A stretch of DNA of 13,097 bases, from the NCBI GenBank assembly GCA_038230655.1, contig JBBRMU010000027.1, positions 1 through 13,097 of the forward strand, in the 5' to 3' direction. This DNA is from JBBRMU01 sp038230655 (GTDB taxonomy: Bacteria > Patescibacteriota > Microgenomatia > UBA1406 > GWC2-37-13). Under the pieces are notes generated by a model. The model saw nothing but the letters and a program-made list of their open reading frames with translations. It did no database searches and was not told the origin of the DNA. The position numbers were made by a program, and so were the translations under genes. Of this stretch, positions 13,003 to 13,097 are shown piece by piece. Positions within the stretch are counted from its first letter, which is position 1. Each line of letters starts with the position of its first letter.

Positions 13003-13097
13003 ATGGAAATGAAACAACTAACAAAAATCGTGCTGTGCTGGGAACTATTTGAGCAGAATGTCCCGAAGGGACATATTGCAGAGAGAGTTGAAGTTCA
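13003..13097 (+). CDS. Probable transposase/integrase N-terminus (partial at right edge)
   Basis: Only 31 codons are in the window. The peptide (MKQLTKIVLCWELFEQNVP, then KGHIAERVEV) has the look of an N-terminal helix-turn-helix in which a host-recognition helix follows HIAER. I associate this opening with IS481-like DDE transposases common in Microgenomates, which continue with an integrase core. GGAGAAAGGG at 12987-12996 precedes the ATG at 13003, giving a plausible Shine-Dalgarno, unlike most neighbours. If the assignment holds, an element end should lie between about 12950 and 13003; no terminal repeat can be confirmed because the other end is outside. Confidence 0.45.
   Translation, partial: MEMKQLTKIVLCWELFEQNVPKGHIAERVEV

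Noticed and set aside
13059..13073. Palindrome TGTCCC-GAA-GGGACA
   Set aside because: It lies inside the transposase coding frame and is explained by the codons for VPKG; a 6-bp stem is not notable.
1..13097. Search by eye for tRNA or rRNA genes, CRISPR repeats and riboswitches
   Set aside because: No cloverleaf-like GTTCGAnnC segments, regularly spaced repeats or T-box-like leader before pheS were seen; pheS has no room for a leader.

Overview
The window is AT-rich, densely packed DNA that looks like a small-genome bacterium of the Candidate Phyla Radiation, most likely Microgenomates. That placement is inference from gene style: a short PheT without a tRNA-binding domain, a PheS carrying a Cys4 knuckle, a class A penicillin-binding protein with an Ig-like and Pro/Thr tail, a LemA-TPM pair, and many start codons sitting directly behind -10 boxes with no Shine-Dalgarno sequence. 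The standard genetic code fits every large ORF.

Layout. Positions 1-24 (minus) hold the first eight codons of a probable phosphoserine aminotransferase. Directly upstream of it lies a frameshifted N-terminal remnant of a SerB-type HAD phosphatase (71-275). A gene-free stretch with one consensus DnaA box follows. On the plus strand come a bifunctional penicillin-binding protein (576-3125) and a Nudix protein with a degenerate Nudix box (3149-3670). Convergent to these, on the minus strand, runs a cluster: pheS, pheT, a His-rich four-helix membrane protein, then two decayed genes. The first decayed gene is a HAD 5'-nucleotidase with a frameshift and an amber codon. The second is a family 4 uracil-DNA glycosylase with an opal codon and an internal deletion.

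Positions 7889-10789 contain two divergent genes I cannot assign to a family. One is a 187-residue soluble helical protein (minus). The other is a 711-residue protein (plus) whose C-terminus looks like a RelE/ParE-type toxin fold. This pair is the best candidate in the window for something undescribed. From 10790 to 11590 the DNA is accessory-like. It has a frameshifted HAD-like C-terminal remnant, a strong 12-bp hairpin, a 74-residue helical gene with a strong Shine-Dalgarno sequence, and a coding-like scrap on the plus strand. The right end holds the lemA-TPM operon (minus) and the start of a probable transposase (plus), cut by the window edge.

Two themes stand out. First, several genes share a TATACT-like box 5-7 nt before the start codon, which predicts leaderless transcripts. 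Second, four separate gene remnants show different kinds of lesion, suggesting ongoing gene loss, although the homopolymer frameshifts could also be assembly errors.
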